A stretch of DNA of 64,000 bases, taken from assembly GCF_900115805.1 (NCBI RefSeq), contig NZ_FOXU01000001.1, positions 682,001 to 746,000 of the forward strand, in the 5' to 3' direction. The notes beneath the pieces were generated by a model that worked only from the letters and a program-made list of their open reading frames with translations, was not told the DNA's origin and did not search any database. A program made the translations under genes and the position numbers. The stretch's first letter is position 1, and each line of letters opens with the position of its first letter. This document shows, piece by piece, positions 29,795-38,678 of this stretch. The DNA is from Psychrobacillus psychrotolerans (GTDB lineage: Bacteria; Bacillota; Bacilli; Bacillales_A; Planococcaceae).

Positions 29795-30571
29795 TTAGCC
29801 ACCACCTAAAATTATCATCAAGTCACGCATTGCGACGACCAAAATTTCAAACATTTTCTGAATCACTGCCATTAGTACAGCCATCATCACGAGAAGGACT
29901 AAAAACCCTACACCTATTTTTATCGGATATCCTATGACAAAAATATTTAACTGTGGTACCGTTCTCGCAGTTATACCAAGGGCTACGTCCACAAGAAATA
30001 GTGTCGCAACTATTGGGATAGACATTTGAAATGCAACAGCAAAAACGCCAGCAAAAGTTTTCATAATAAATTCCACATAATTTTCTTGTCCAAAAGCTGG
30101 CCAAACCATTTCCATCGGCATAAATTGATAGCTATAGAAAATACCATCCAACAATAAATGATGACCATTTAGTGCTAATAACAACAATAGAGCTAAAGTA
30201 TTCAAGAACTGACCAATTAAAGGACTTTGTGCACCTGTCTGTGGGTCAATAACGTTAGCCATTGCAAATCCCATCTGAAAATCGATAAATCCACCCGCAA
30301 TTTGAACGGCTGACATAATGATATAGGCTAGTAAACCTATAAATAATCCAGATATAACTTCTTTAATGATTAACAGAATATAATCTCCATTTATTTTAAA
30401 CGGTTCTACATCCAACGTATAATACATCATCCAAGATAGAACTACAGCAAATGCTATCCGATGTGATGCAGGTATTGTTCGATGTGAGAATAATGGTAAC
30501 ACTACAAAAAAGGCGGTTACACGGGCAACGATTAGTAAAAATACAGTTAAATTCGGTAAAATTTCATCCAT
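29795..30571 (-). CDS. fliR: Flagellar export gate protein FliR
   Basis: FliR is part of the FliPQR export channel. The roughly 258-residue protein begins MDEILPNLTVFLLIVARVTA and has about six membrane helices, with GFIDFQMGFAMANVIDPQTG (about residues 90-109) conserved in the family. No clear Shine-Dalgarno precedes this ATG; it starts 5 nt inside the upstream coding end of fliQ, so translational coupling is likely. A TTG four codons earlier is possible. Confidence 0.95.
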   Translation of the reverse strand: MDEILPNLTVFLLIVARVTAFFVVLPLFSHRTIPASHRIAFAVVLSWMMYYTLDVEPFKINGDYILLIIKEVISGLFIGLLAYIIMSAVQIAGGFIDFQMGFAMANVIDPQTGAQSPLIGQFLNTLALLLLLALNGHHLLLDGIFYSYQFMPMEMVWPAFGQENYVEFIMKTFAGVFAVAFQMSIPIVATLFLVDVALGITARTVPQLNIFVIGYPIKIGVGFLVLLVMMAVLMAVIQKMFEILVVAMRDLMIILGGG

Positions 30572-30575
30572 CGTA

Positions 30576-30845
30576 TCAACCAATGTATCTTATCAAATTC
30601 TCAAAAATATCTGCTGCATAAGAAGTTACTTGTGAAAGCATCCATGGACCAAAGAAAACGATAGCTACTAAAACTGCAACAATTTTAGGCACAAATGCAA
30701 GAGTTTGTTCCTGGATTTGTGTGGTCGCCTGAAAAATACTTACCGCAAGACCCGTTATTAAAGCAACTAAAAGAAGAGGACCTGATGCAAGAAGAATGAC
30801 CCAAATTGCTCGTTCGGCAATTGAAATTACCATTTCATTATTCAA
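30576..30845 (-). CDS. fliQ: Flagellar export gate protein FliQ
   Basis: FliQ is an 89-residue protein with two membrane helices (about residues 15-37 and 50-73) that packs around FliP/FliR in the export gate. The motif LAVSIFQATTQIQEQTLAFVPKI is typical. The start is TTG with AGGAG 9 nt upstream; the next ATG, four codons later, is too far from that site. Confidence 0.95.
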   Translation of the reverse strand: MNNEMVISIAERAIWVILLASGPLLLVALITGLAVSIFQATTQIQEQTLAFVPKIVAVLVAIVFFGPWMLSQVTSYAADIFENLIRYIG

Positions 30846-30857
30846 TACAATCAGCTC

Positions 30858-31523
30858 CTAAAAACTTTGTAATATAGACTTCATCACTAAATACCATCCA
30901 TCTACCAATACAAACAATAATATTTTAAACGGTAAAGAGATCATAACTGGCGGTAACATCATCATACCCATTGACATCAGTACACTCGCCACAATCATAT
31001 CAATAACTAAAAAAGGGATAAAAATCATAAATCCAATTTGGAAAGCTGTCTTAATCTCACTAAGTGCAAAAGCAGGCACCATCACCGTTAACGGAATATC
31101 CTCTAATGTTTCAGGTCTTTCTGCTTCTGAATATCTTAAGAAAAGTTCCAAATCTTTTTGTCTTGTATGCTTACTCATGAACTCTTTGAAGGGACCACTA
31201 GCATTTTCATAAGCCTCTTCTAAAGTAATATCTTCATTAAACAAAGGCGTTAATGCATCTTCGTTGACTTGTTGTAATGTTGGAGCCATGATGAAAAATG
31301 TTAAAAATAACGCTAACCCAACTATCACTTGGTTCGGAGGCATTTGGTTAGTCGCTAGTGCAGTTCGTACAAATGATAAAATTATAACTATTCTAGCAAA
31401 AGAAGTCATTAATATTAATATACTAGGAGCTAAAGATAAGACCGTTAGTAAAAGCATCAATTTTATAGATGTGGAAAGATTCCCGGGGTCGCTGTCCGAA
31501 AAAAACTGGACAAATTCATTCAT
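30858..31523 (-). CDS. fliP: Flagellar export gate protein FliP
   Basis: FliP forms the core ring of the export channel. The 221-residue protein has several membrane helices and the family signatures FARIVIILSFVRTALATNQM (about residues 43-62) and FLVIDMIVASVLMSMGMMML (about 172-191). It lacks the cleaved N-terminal signal peptide typical of some proteobacterial forms. AAGGAG lies 13 nt before the ATG. It overlaps the fliO/fliZ stop. Confidence 0.97.
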   Translation of the reverse strand: MNEFVQFFSDSDPGNLSTSIKLMLLLTVLSLAPSILILMTSFARIVIILSFVRTALATNQMPPNQVIVGLALFLTFFIMAPTLQQVNEDALTPLFNEDITLEEAYENASGPFKEFMSKHTRQKDLELFLRYSEAERPETLEDIPLTVMVPAFALSEIKTAFQIGFMIFIPFLVIDMIVASVLMSMGMMMLPPVMISLPFKILLFVLVDGWYLVMKSILQSF

Positions 31524-32199
31524 TTTTATCGCGCTCCTTCGTCTTCCAATCCTTTAATACATTACTACGGTCTTTTTGAATATCTTGAAGTCTCTTTTGG
31601 AATGTCTCCTTAAATGAAGGTTGCTTACTTTCCTTCTTCTGTGAGGTTCCTTTGTCTTTCAAGCGACCAACTATCTCAAATATGTAAGGAATACTTTTTT
31701 CAATATCTATTTTTGCTTCATATATTTTCGTTAAATTTTCTATCTCTACTGGATCGGTTATTTCTTTTAACAAAGTAATATCTTCGCCAATACCAACTAA
31801 AAATATAGAATTACCTACTTGCATTAGCTGTAATGATTTACCTTGACCTACCCCGACCCCACCTAAATTCTGAATAAGCTGGTTGGTTTGAAAGGTTTTG
31901 TTTCTACTATTTACAAAACGAAGTACACCGTAGAGTAAAGCAATAACAAACAAAAGGGCAAGCACCATTTTAATGTAATCCCATGCTGTAACAGAAACAC
32001 CTGCAGAAACGGGTTCTGTCGTTTCTGTAGTATCTGGGGTTTCTTCTATAATTGCTTCAGAATCTTTTTCATTTTTGGAATTATTGTTATTTAGGTATTG
32101 TTCAACACTTTCATTTGAATCTACCTCTGCTTTCACAACAAGCTGAGTTCCAAAAGTTAAAAAAAGAAATACACTTAAAACGAGGGGAAATTTCCTCAT
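31516..32199 (-). CDS. fliO: Flagellar biosynthesis protein FliO/FliZ
   Basis: FliO (called FliZ in B. subtilis) assists assembly of the FliP ring. The 227-residue protein has an N-terminal signal-like helix (about residues 4-24), a Glu/Thr-rich extracytoplasmic stretch, a membrane helix (about 77-96) and a cytoplasmic FliO domain with QLIQNLGGVGVGQGKSLQLM (about 106-125). Its Lys-rich tail is variable. It lies between cheY and fliP, overlapping fliP by 8 nt. Confidence 0.93.
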   Translation of the reverse strand: MRKFPLVLSVFLFLTFGTQLVVKAEVDSNESVEQYLNNNNSKNEKDSEAIIEETPDTTETTEPVSAGVSVTAWDYIKMVLALLFVIALLYGVLRFVNSRNKTFQTNQLIQNLGGVGVGQGKSLQLMQVGNSIFLVGIGEDITLLKEITDPVEIENLTKIYEAKIDIEKSIPYIFEIVGRLKDKGTSQKKESKQPSFKETFQKRLQDIQKDRSNVLKDWKTKERDKNE

Positions 32200-32203
32200 G
32201 TCA

Positions 32204-32566
32204 TTACCCTAAAGCTTTGGAAATAGCTTCAATTACACGATCCGCTTGGAAAGGCTTAACGATGAAATCTTTTGCTCCAGCTTGGATTGCATCGATAACC
32301 ATCGCTTGTTGGCCCATTGCTGAACACATAATGATTGTCGCAGTCGGGTCTTTTGCTTTAATCTCTTTCAAAGCTGCAATTCCATCCATTTCTGGCATTG
32401 TTATATCCATCGTTACTAAATCTGGTTTAAGCTCATTGTACTTTTCAATTGCTTGAACTCCATCTCCAGCTTCACCTACAACTTCAAAACCATTTTTGCT
32501 TAAAATATCTTTAATCATCATTCTCATAAAAGCTGCGTCATCTACTACTAAAATTCTTTTCGACAT
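32204..32566 (-). CDS. cheY: Chemotaxis response regulator CheY
   Basis: CheY-P binds FliM/FliY and changes motor rotation; in Bacillus it promotes smooth swimming. The 120-residue receiver domain has the acidic pocket Asp9/Asp10, phospho-acceptor Asp54 in TMDITMPEMDG, the Thr/Ser position in MCSAMGQ and the conserved Lys in DFIVKPF (about residue 104). GGAGGAG precedes the ATG. It lies between fliY and fliO. Confidence 0.97.
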   Translation of the reverse strand: MSKRILVVDDAAFMRMMIKDILSKNGFEVVGEAGDGVQAIEKYNELKPDLVTMDITMPEMDGIAALKEIKAKDPTATIIMCSAMGQQAMVIDAIQAGAKDFIVKPFQADRVIEAISKALG

Positions 32567-32585
32567 AATATGTCTCCTCCAGTGC

Positions 32586-33758
32586 TTATCTTAAATTGTT
32601 TATACGTTCTGCTTGACTTAAAATATCTGTAATACGTACACCAAAATTCTCATCAATAACAACGACTTCCCCTTTAGCTACATGTCGATTATTGACAAGA
32701 ATATCAACAGGCTCTCCAGCAAGTTTGTCTAGTTCAATGATGGAGCCACTTGTTAGTTCCAAAATCTCTTTTACAGTTCTCTTAGTACGACCTAATTCTA
32801 CTGTTACTTGGAGAGGAATATCAAGTAGTAAATTTAAATTTCTCGATTCATTTTGCGATAAACTCGGCGCTTCAAAGCTTGCAAATTGTGCTTGTTGCAC
32901 TTCCACTGGCGGTGCCTGCGGTCGTGTTTGCTGCTGAGTATACTGTATTGGTGCTTGCGAATGCACTTCATGTACTTGTTGTGTTTGCATGGAAGGCTGC
33001 TGTTGAACCGGCGCTTGATATACTCTTTCTTCTGTAATAGTAGCAGCTAATTCGGGTTCTTCTTCTCCTATTAAGGATTTAACTAAGCTTAGCCCAAATT
33101 CTAATGGTAATAGTTGCATAATATTAGAATCGATTAAATCTCCAATCTTAAGACGGAAAGATATTTTAATAAGTAACTCATTTTCAGGGATGGCATCTGT
33201 TCCTTCCCCTTCCTTAAGATTCATAAGGTCGATTGTAGGTGGTGATATATCTACTTTTTTGTTGAAAACGGTAGACATTGATGTTGCTGCGGAACCCATC
33301 ATTTGGTTCATCGCTTCTTGAACTGCACTTAACTGAATTTCACTAAGTTCGGGCTTTGGATCTAATCCATCCCCACCAAGCATTAAGTCTGCAATAATTG
33401 CAGCATCCGATTGTTTTATAACGAGAAGATTCATACCGATTAGTCCAGCAGTATATTGTACTTGCACTGCTACATATGGATGAGGAAACTCTTCTTGTAG
33501 TTTTCTACTATTAATCATACTAATGTTAGGTGTAGTAATATCTACTTTTTGTCCTAAAAGTGAAGACAGGGCAGTAGCAGAACTACCAAATGAGATATTA
33601 CCAATTTCCCCAAGTGTATCTTGAGCAAATGAATCTAAATAATCTTCTACATTTACATCTTCCATCTCTACTTCTTTCGAAGCTTCCTCATTTATATTCG
33701 TTCCTCTAAGGAGAGCCTCAATTTCGTCTTGGGAGAGCATATCATCACTCATCATCAT
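32586..33758 (-). CDS. fliY: Flagellar motor switch phosphatase FliY
   Basis: FliY is a Gram-positive switch protein combining a CheC-like CheY-P phosphatase with a FliN-type C-ring domain. The 390-residue protein has an N-terminal CheY-P binding peptide (DDMLSQDEIEALLRG), phosphatase motifs TLGEIGNISFGSSATALSS (about 48-66) and AVQEAMNQMMGSAATSMST (about 144-162), a Gln/Pro-rich linker (about 245-300), and a SpoA/FliN domain at the C-terminus (LLLDIPLQVTVELGRTKRTV). It overlaps fliM by 14 nt downstream of the chosen fliM frame end. Three consecutive ATGs follow GGAGGAGAGG. Confidence 0.97.
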   Translation of the reverse strand: MMMSDDMLSQDEIEALLRGTNINEEASKEVEMEDVNVEDYLDSFAQDTLGEIGNISFGSSATALSSLLGQKVDITTPNISMINSRKLQEEFPHPYVAVQVQYTAGLIGMNLLVIKQSDAAIIADLMLGGDGLDPKPELSEIQLSAVQEAMNQMMGSAATSMSTVFNKKVDISPPTIDLMNLKEGEGTDAIPENELLIKISFRLKIGDLIDSNIMQLLPLEFGLSLVKSLIGEEEPELAATITEERVYQAPVQQQPSMQTQQVHEVHSQAPIQYTQQQTRPQAPPVEVQQAQFASFEAPSLSQNESRNLNLLLDIPLQVTVELGRTKRTVKEILELTSGSIIELDKLAGEPVDILVNNRHVAKGEVVVIDENFGVRITDILSQAERINNLR

Positions 33759-34743
33759 CCTCTCCTCCTTTCACAGTTTCAATGACTTGTACAGCCATCC
33801 GTTTTTTTAGTTTTCCAGGTTGACCAATAAATTTAGGAATACCACCAACTTTAACAGTTAATGAGTCATCAATTTTAGTATTTAACTGAATGACATCTCC
33901 TAATTGTAAATACAATAAATCTTCTATAGATATATCCGTTGTCCCAATTTCTGCGACTATAGGTATTTCTGCAGCATTCACTCGTTTTTTCAGAACAGCT
34001 AATTGTTCAGGTGAAACTTCTTTTTTATTTGTTTGCATCCAATAACGCACAGATAAGTTCGGTACAATTGGTTCTAAAACTACATGAGGAATACAAATAT
34101 TAATCATTCCACTTGTTTCACCAATAATTGTATTAAAAGATATTACAACAACTGTTTCATTGGGAGAGATCATTTGTAAAAATTGTGGATTAACCTCTAG
34201 CTCTGTTAGTATCGGATCGATATCCGCAATATTTATCCAAGCTTCTCGTAAATTATCAAACGAACGCTCAAATAAATTCGTCATAATCTTCGTTTCAATT
34301 TCCGTTAAATTATCTACTTTTGTATGAGCTTGTCCTTTTCCACCCATCATTAGATCCAACATGGAGTAAGCAATATTCGGATTGATCTCCATCAGAATAT
34401 TACCTTCTAACGGTGGTACTTCAAACACATTAATCAATGTCATATGTGGTACCGAACGAACAAATTCTTCGAAAGGTATTTGATCGACTGAAACGACCGA
34501 AATTTGTACGTATGTTCTTAACTGGGCAGAAAAAAATGTGGTTAATAGACGAGCAAAGTTTTCATGAATTCTCGTTAAACTTCGAATCTGATCTTTTGAA
34601 AAGCGAAGTGCTCTTTTGAAATCATATGTCCTTATTTTCCTAGCTTCTTGTTCACTTTTCATTTCATCTGCTGTCATTTCACCTGTCGAGAGTGCACTCA
34701 ACAACGCATCTATTTCCGATTGAGATAATATATCTCCTGCCAA
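33745..34743 (-). CDS. fliM: Flagellar motor switch protein FliM
   Basis: FliM is the C-ring protein that receives CheY-P and sets rotation sense. The 332-residue protein has the N-terminal CheY-P binding segment ILSQSEIDALLSAL, a CheC-like middle domain with MLDLMMGGKG (about 125-134) and a SpoA C-terminal domain. I place the start at a TTG (LAGDILSQ) because GGAGGTG lies 5-7 nt upstream and homologues begin here; an earlier TTG overlaps that ribosome site. Confidence 0.96.
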   Translation of the reverse strand: MAGDILSQSEIDALLSALSTGEMTADEMKSEQEARKIRTYDFKRALRFSKDQIRSLTRIHENFARLLTTFFSAQLRTYVQISVVSVDQIPFEEFVRSVPHMTLINVFEVPPLEGNILMEINPNIAYSMLDLMMGGKGQAHTKVDNLTEIETKIMTNLFERSFDNLREAWINIADIDPILTELEVNPQFLQMISPNETVVVISFNTIIGETSGMINICIPHVVLEPIVPNLSVRYWMQTNKKEVSPEQLAVLKKRVNAAEIPIVAEIGTTDISIEDLLYLQLGDVIQLNTKIDDSLTVKVGGIPKFIGQPGKLKKRMAVQVIETVKGGEDDDE

Positions 34744-34772
34744 TCTGCCCACCTCCAATTTTTAAAAATTCT

Positions 34773-35204
34773 TTATTGAATAATATAAGAAGTGATATAA
34801 ACTTGTTGAATTTCTCCATCATCCATTAGCTCACCAATTTTTGTTTTAAGCGCTGATTCAAATACTGCTTTACCTTTTTTACCATCTAACTCTTCAGGAG
34901 TCATTTCAGATAGTTCTGTGATCACTATATTTTTTACTTGAAAATCCCGTTTAGTTAATTCTTCTGCTGCTTTAACGCTGTCCGTCTGGACCTTTAAAGA
35001 TATACGTATAAATTTATTTGACGCTAGATTAGTAGTTATCTCTGGTATATCTACAGAGGACTCAATAATTTCATCAATGGTTGGCTTATCATCTTTATCT
35101 GTCTTGTTTAACTGCATCACTAATAGCAACGCGACTACCCCCAGTAAAGTAATCGAAACTAAAATAATAAGCATAATGGTTAATAGTTTATTTTTACTCT
35201 TCAT
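34773..35204 (-). CDS. fliL: Flagellar basal body protein FliL
   Basis: FliL is a single-pass membrane protein that supports stator function. The roughly 143-residue protein has a cytoplasmic Lys-rich start, a membrane helix (about residues 9-32) and an extracytoplasmic FliL domain (IPEITTNLASNKFIRISLKV, about 51-70). I chose the ATG with AAGAGGTGA 6 nt upstream over a GTG three codons earlier. It overlaps the end of swrD by 11 nt, implying coupling. Confidence 0.94.
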   Translation of the reverse strand: MKSKNKLLTIMLIILVSITLLGVVALLLVMQLNKTDKDDKPTIDEIIESSVDIPEITTNLASNKFIRISLKVQTDSVKAAEELTKRDFQVKNIVITELSEMTPEELDGKKGKAVFESALKTKIGELMDDGEIQQVYITSYIIQ

Positions 35205-35415
35205 CTTGTTCACCTCTTATATGCGGGTTCGATAAAATATGTACTTCTTTGTAAAACTGAGATATTTTGGAGTATACTTCATCCCTAGATTCCAACGCTA
35301 CATATTTATGACCATTTGTAAGTGTAATCGTCGTATCTGGAAAAGACTCCACAGTCTCTATGTACAGAGCATTTAACGAAAACTCCTTGCCGTTTAAACG
35401 AGTTAGATTAATCAT
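35194..35415 (-). CDS. swrD: Flagellar power protein SwrD (FlbD/YlzI family)
   Basis: SwrD raises flagellar motor torque in B. subtilis and is required for swarming. The 73-residue protein begins MINLTRLNGKEFSLNALYIE, matching the FlbD family consensus, followed by TVESFPDTTITLTNG. No Shine-Dalgarno lies at normal spacing; the nearest (GGGAGGG, 35450-35456) is about 35 nt upstream with a GC-rich hairpin in between. It sits between flgE and fliL, as in B. subtilis. Confidence 0.94.
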   Translation of the reverse strand: MINLTRLNGKEFSLNALYIETVESFPDTTITLTNGHKYVALESRDEVYSKISQFYKEVHILSNPHIRGEQDEE

Positions 35416-35456
35416 AATGAAGGGCCGGAACCATTTAGGAACGGCCCAACCCTCCC
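35416..35456 (-). promoter_or_regulatory. Hairpin-bridged ribosome binding site of swrD
   Basis: On the minus strand GGGAGGG (35450-35456) is followed by TT, then a hairpin whose arms GGGCCG (35442-35447) and CGGCCC (35422-35427) enclose a 14-nt loop that can add a CC/GG pair. Then TTCATT leads to the ATG. Linear distance from GGAGG to ATG is 35 nt; leaving out the hairpin makes it 9 nt. That is the normal ribosome spacing. Whether the ribosome actually bridges it is inference. Confidence 0.6.
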
Positions 35457-35483
35457 TTTCAAGTAAATTTAAAGTTTAATAGA

Positions 35484-36314
35484 TTAACGTTTTAAGTTGA
35501 TTAATTCTTCTAAAATAGAATCTGAAGTTGTAATAATACGAGTATTCGCTTGGAATCCACGTTGTGCAACGATCATGTCTGTGAATTCTTCTGACAAATC
35601 TACGTTAGACATTTCTAGGAAACCAGAGTTGATCGAACCTGTACCACCCGCTAATGGAGCGTTCAAAACCGGCGCCCCAGAGGACGCAGACTGTTCAAAG
35701 TAATTTGATCCTGATTTCGTTAAACCACCATTATTTGGGAATTTAGCTAATTGAATTTGCCCAGCACTCGTTAAAGTACCAGCTGCATCCACATAGTTTA
35801 CTGTTCCATCTTGACCAATTGACATACTTTGTGCATCAGTAGGGATTTTTAAGGGAGTTCCACTTACACTCACCAAATATTTCCCCTCTCCATTAACCAA
35901 TGCACCTAAACTATCTAAATAAAAGTTTCCAGCTCTTGAATACAATTTACTAGTAGAGTAACCTGTGGGAACATTTGTTGCACTTCCACCTGTTCCATCA
36001 GCAAGCTGGAAGAAACCATCACCAGATATTGCCAAATCCAAGGTGTTTCCTGTCGATTGAAGTGACCCTCCAGAATGGATTGTATCAATTGATGCTAGTT
36101 GAGATCCTAATCCCACTTGTTTTGCATTTACACCTCCACGAGTTGCTGTTCCACCTGATGCACCAGAAGTCGTCTGTGAAATAAGATCTTTAAATACCGT
36201 ACGACCTTTTTTAAATCCGTAAGTGTTTACGTTTGAAATATTATTACCAATTACATCCAATTTTGTTTGGAAGTTTTTTAAACCTGAAATACCTGAGTAC
36301 ATTGAGCGAATCAT
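35484..36314 (-). CDS. flgE: Flagellar hook protein FlgE
   Basis: FlgE polymerises into the hook outside the cell. The 276-residue protein has the rod/hook N-terminal motif MIRSMYSGISGLKNFQTKLD and IGNNISNVNTYGFKKGR (about residues 22-38), a short variable middle, and the C-terminal coiled-coil signature ANTRIITTSDSILEELINLK. It is short compared with proteobacterial FlgE but similar to the 264-residue B. subtilis hook protein. GAAGGGAG precedes the ATG. Confidence 0.95.
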   Translation of the reverse strand: MIRSMYSGISGLKNFQTKLDVIGNNISNVNTYGFKKGRTVFKDLISQTTSGASGGTATRGGVNAKQVGLGSQLASIDTIHSGGSLQSTGNTLDLAISGDGFFQLADGTGGSATNVPTGYSTSKLYSRAGNFYLDSLGALVNGEGKYLVSVSGTPLKIPTDAQSMSIGQDGTVNYVDAAGTLTSAGQIQLAKFPNNGGLTKSGSNYFEQSASSGAPVLNAPLAGGTGSINSGFLEMSNVDLSEEFTDMIVAQRGFQANTRIITTSDSILEELINLKR

Positions 36315-36396
36315 ATATTTTTTCTCCCTTCAATTTGCGTGCTAGCTTCTATCAGTCGGCTGCACATAGCATCCTTTACAGGTCCTGCTATTTTAA

Positions 36397-36777
36397 TTAG
36401 TTCAGTACGATTGTACCGTCAATATTTGTGAATAATTGGTTTTTCGCTTCCGTGCGATTCATTGCAGTAATGACAGTGGAGTTTTTTGCACTGACGATTA
36501 ATGCTGCTTGGTCCATCAATACGAGTGAGTCGTTCACACCTTTAGAGCGTGCTTCTGAAACTTTGTCGCTTACTATTTGCCATTCTGCATCTGAAATATA
36601 AATATTTCTTTCTTGTAAACGTTGGTTGGCGTGTTTACTTACTTTTAATTCTGTTTGAACAGATGCTTCATGTAAATGATGTAAGAAAGATTGTTTTGGT
36701 GAAGCTACCTGATTGGATGTGATTGGTTGACGGATTTTTGTTTGCAGCGGAACACGATTTATCGAAATATTGTCCAT
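36397..36777 (-). CDS. Flagellar operon protein (TIGR02530 family)
   Basis: This 126-residue protein belongs to the small family known only as 'flagellar operon protein', found next to flgD/flgE in Gram-positive motility operons. Its function is not established. The conserved core is LKVSKHANQRLQERNIYIS (about residues 44-62), with a C-terminal beta-rich part ending FTNIDGTIVLN. Shine-Dalgarno GGAG precedes the ATG. It may act with FlgD in hook assembly (inference from position). Confidence 0.88.
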   Translation of the reverse strand: MDNISINRVPLQTKIRQPITSNQVASPKQSFLHHLHEASVQTELKVSKHANQRLQERNIYISDAEWQIVSDKVSEARSKGVNDSLVLMDQAALIVSAKNSTVITAMNRTEAKNQLFTNIDGTIVLN

Positions 36778-36792
36778 TGCAAGTCTCCGTTC

Positions 36793-37434
36793 TTATTGGA
36801 TAGATATAAACTGGTCGGCTTTGATCGACACGTCTCCACCTAAATTATATACAATACTTCCATCTTTTTTTGAAACTGATTGTACTACTCCTGAGCTTAC
36901 GGTATCCCCATTTTGATAACCTACTGTTTTACCAATGAGCATGCTAGCTTCTACTAAACTATTGGAATTAGAACTACCCGATAATACTTCTGAAATATTT
37001 CCAGGGTTTATCTTCTTTCCATCTGCTAACGTGAATTCCACGCTTCCATCTACAAATTTAATACCTGTAATAGATCCAGCACCTTCATTTGTTATCGGCT
37101 TTCCATCAGCATCTAATTTATCTGTAAGTTCATGCCACTTTACTTCTTTTCCTACAAAGTTACTAAATTCAATCATTTGACTTTGTTGTTGTACACCTGC
37201 AAATTCTTCAAAGGCTTTCGTTAAGTTAGTCATTTGTTCTAAAGATGAAAACTGCGCCATTTGTGAGATGAATTGTGCATCATCCATCGGTTTAGTTGGA
37301 TCCTGATTTTGCAGTTGTGTCATTAGGATTTTTAAAAAAGCATCTTTCCCTAATTCGCTACTACCAGTGGTTTTTGTTGTCGGTGCTTTATTTGATAAAT
37401 ACATACCTTTAGTAATTGGGGTCATATCTGCCAT
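36793..37434 (-). CDS. flgD: Flagellar hook cap protein FlgD
   Basis: FlgD is the hook-capping scaffold for FlgE polymerisation. The 213-residue protein has the N-terminal export/cap motif LGKDAFLKILMTQLQNQDPT (about residues 28-47) with KPMDDAQFISQMAQFSSLEQ right after, then FlgD-type repeats. It lies directly downstream of fliK (3-bp gap). GGAGG precedes the ATG. Confidence 0.96.
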   Translation of the reverse strand: MADMTPITKGMYLSNKAPTTKTTGSSELGKDAFLKILMTQLQNQDPTKPMDDAQFISQMAQFSSLEQMTNLTKAFEEFAGVQQQSQMIEFSNFVGKEVKWHELTDKLDADGKPITNEGAGSITGIKFVDGSVEFTLADGKKINPGNISEVLSGSSNSNSLVEASMLIGKTVGYQNGDTVSSGVVQSVSKKDGSIVYNLGGDVSIKADQFISIQ

Positions 37435-37437
37435 CTG

Positions 37438-38646
37438 TTAAACCTCCATATCTGTTAAGAAATCGTCAAAGGAAATTGGTGTTTCCTGACTTTCCGTATT
37501 TGTCTCTTCATTAGACTGCTCTTGCTGTTGTTGTTTAAAAGATTGTTGGAAGTTTTGCTGCTTCTCTTGTCTCACCGAGTCTTGTAAAGCCTGGCTAATC
37601 TCTAACTTTTCCAGTTGAATGTTTTGTCCTGCAAAACCTTGTCTCAATTGACTTGAGTTAGAATCCAACATTTCTTTACCTAAAGCAGTTGATGCTAGTA
37701 TTCTTGCTGTTAACATACCATCTTTTTGTATCAATTCAATTCGAATCGTACCTAGATGCTCTGGAAATAGCTTAAGAACTAGTCTATTTACACCGCCTGT
37801 TTGCCCAAACTGCACACGGTTCATTACTTTTTGTAATTCTTTTATAAATTCCTCTGACTGACCAGCCTTCTCAGTTGGTAAGGTTAAGGAAACTGATTCT
37901 ACTTTTGTTTGAATTACTGTAGTAGTACTGCCTTGTACATTTGATGTAATTTCTTTTGTTTCAGTTACAACTTCTGTTTGTAAAGTGTGAGCAGTTTGTT
38001 TCACTACCATTTGAGTATGAATAATCGGTTGTTTTAATAGTTGTGATGAAGAAAATGTTTCACTAGTTGGCAATTTACTTACTGCTTCCTTCACATTTTC
38101 AAGCAACTGCTTCATATCAAAAAGTGTAGATTCTTCTTTAATGGTTAAATCCGATTTATTTCCTATTAACTGTACAGTTTTTAGAAATTCAATCGCTTGT
38201 TTTGCATCAGTTGGAGTACTTGGCCCTTGTCCATTTAGAGAAGAAATAATCGCATCTGTAAGTTTGGTTGCCTGTTCATTTATACCGGCTAGCAAATCCC
38301 AAACATTTGATTGTTGTATTTCTTCGTTCATGTTCACATCACTGTCAGTACCTAATAATTTATCTAAAAGTCCTTTTAACTCTTTAGGATTTACAGTTAA
38401 ATCTTCCGTTCCTAATACTGATTCTAGCTCTTCTATGGAAGTTGCATTTAGAATTGCTAACAGATCTTGGAGTACATTTCCAACGGGATTTACTTGTTCT
38501 GTAACAATCGGTTGTACTTGTGAATTGGATAAAATCTGTCCAAATACGGAACCGAACTTTTGACTGTTATTCATAGTCGTTTGTATTTTACTACTAGTTT
38601 GAATAGCAGCATTTACATTTGTACCTGTGGGCATTGCGATATTCAC
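37438..38646 (-). CDS. fliK: Flagellar hook-length control protein FliK
   Basis: FliK measures hook length and triggers the FlhB export switch. The roughly 402-residue protein has a variable Gln/Thr/Ser-rich N-terminal part and a C-terminal Flg_hook domain with LVLKLFPEHLGTIRIELIQK (about residues 288-307), then a Gln-rich tail. I favour a GTG start (VNIAMPTG) about 8 nt past AGGTGA; a GTG four codons earlier overlaps that site. Confidence 0.93.
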   Translation of the reverse strand: MNIAMPTGTNVNAAIQTSSKIQTTMNNSQKFGSVFGQILSNSQVQPIVTEQVNPVGNVLQDLLAILNATSIEELESVLGTEDLTVNPKELKGLLDKLLGTDSDVNMNEEIQQSNVWDLLAGINEQATKLTDAIISSLNGQGPSTPTDAKQAIEFLKTVQLIGNKSDLTIKEESTLFDMKQLLENVKEAVSKLPTSETFSSSQLLKQPIIHTQMVVKQTAHTLQTEVVTETKEITSNVQGSTTTVIQTKVESVSLTLPTEKAGQSEEFIKELQKVMNRVQFGQTGGVNRLVLKLFPEHLGTIRIELIQKDGMLTARILASTALGKEMLDSNSSQLRQGFAGQNIQLEKLEISQALQDSVRQEKQQNFQQSFKQQQQEQSNEETNTESQETPISFDDFLTDMEV

Positions 38647-38678
38647 GTTTATATTCACCTCCCTTCAAATGGAAATAA

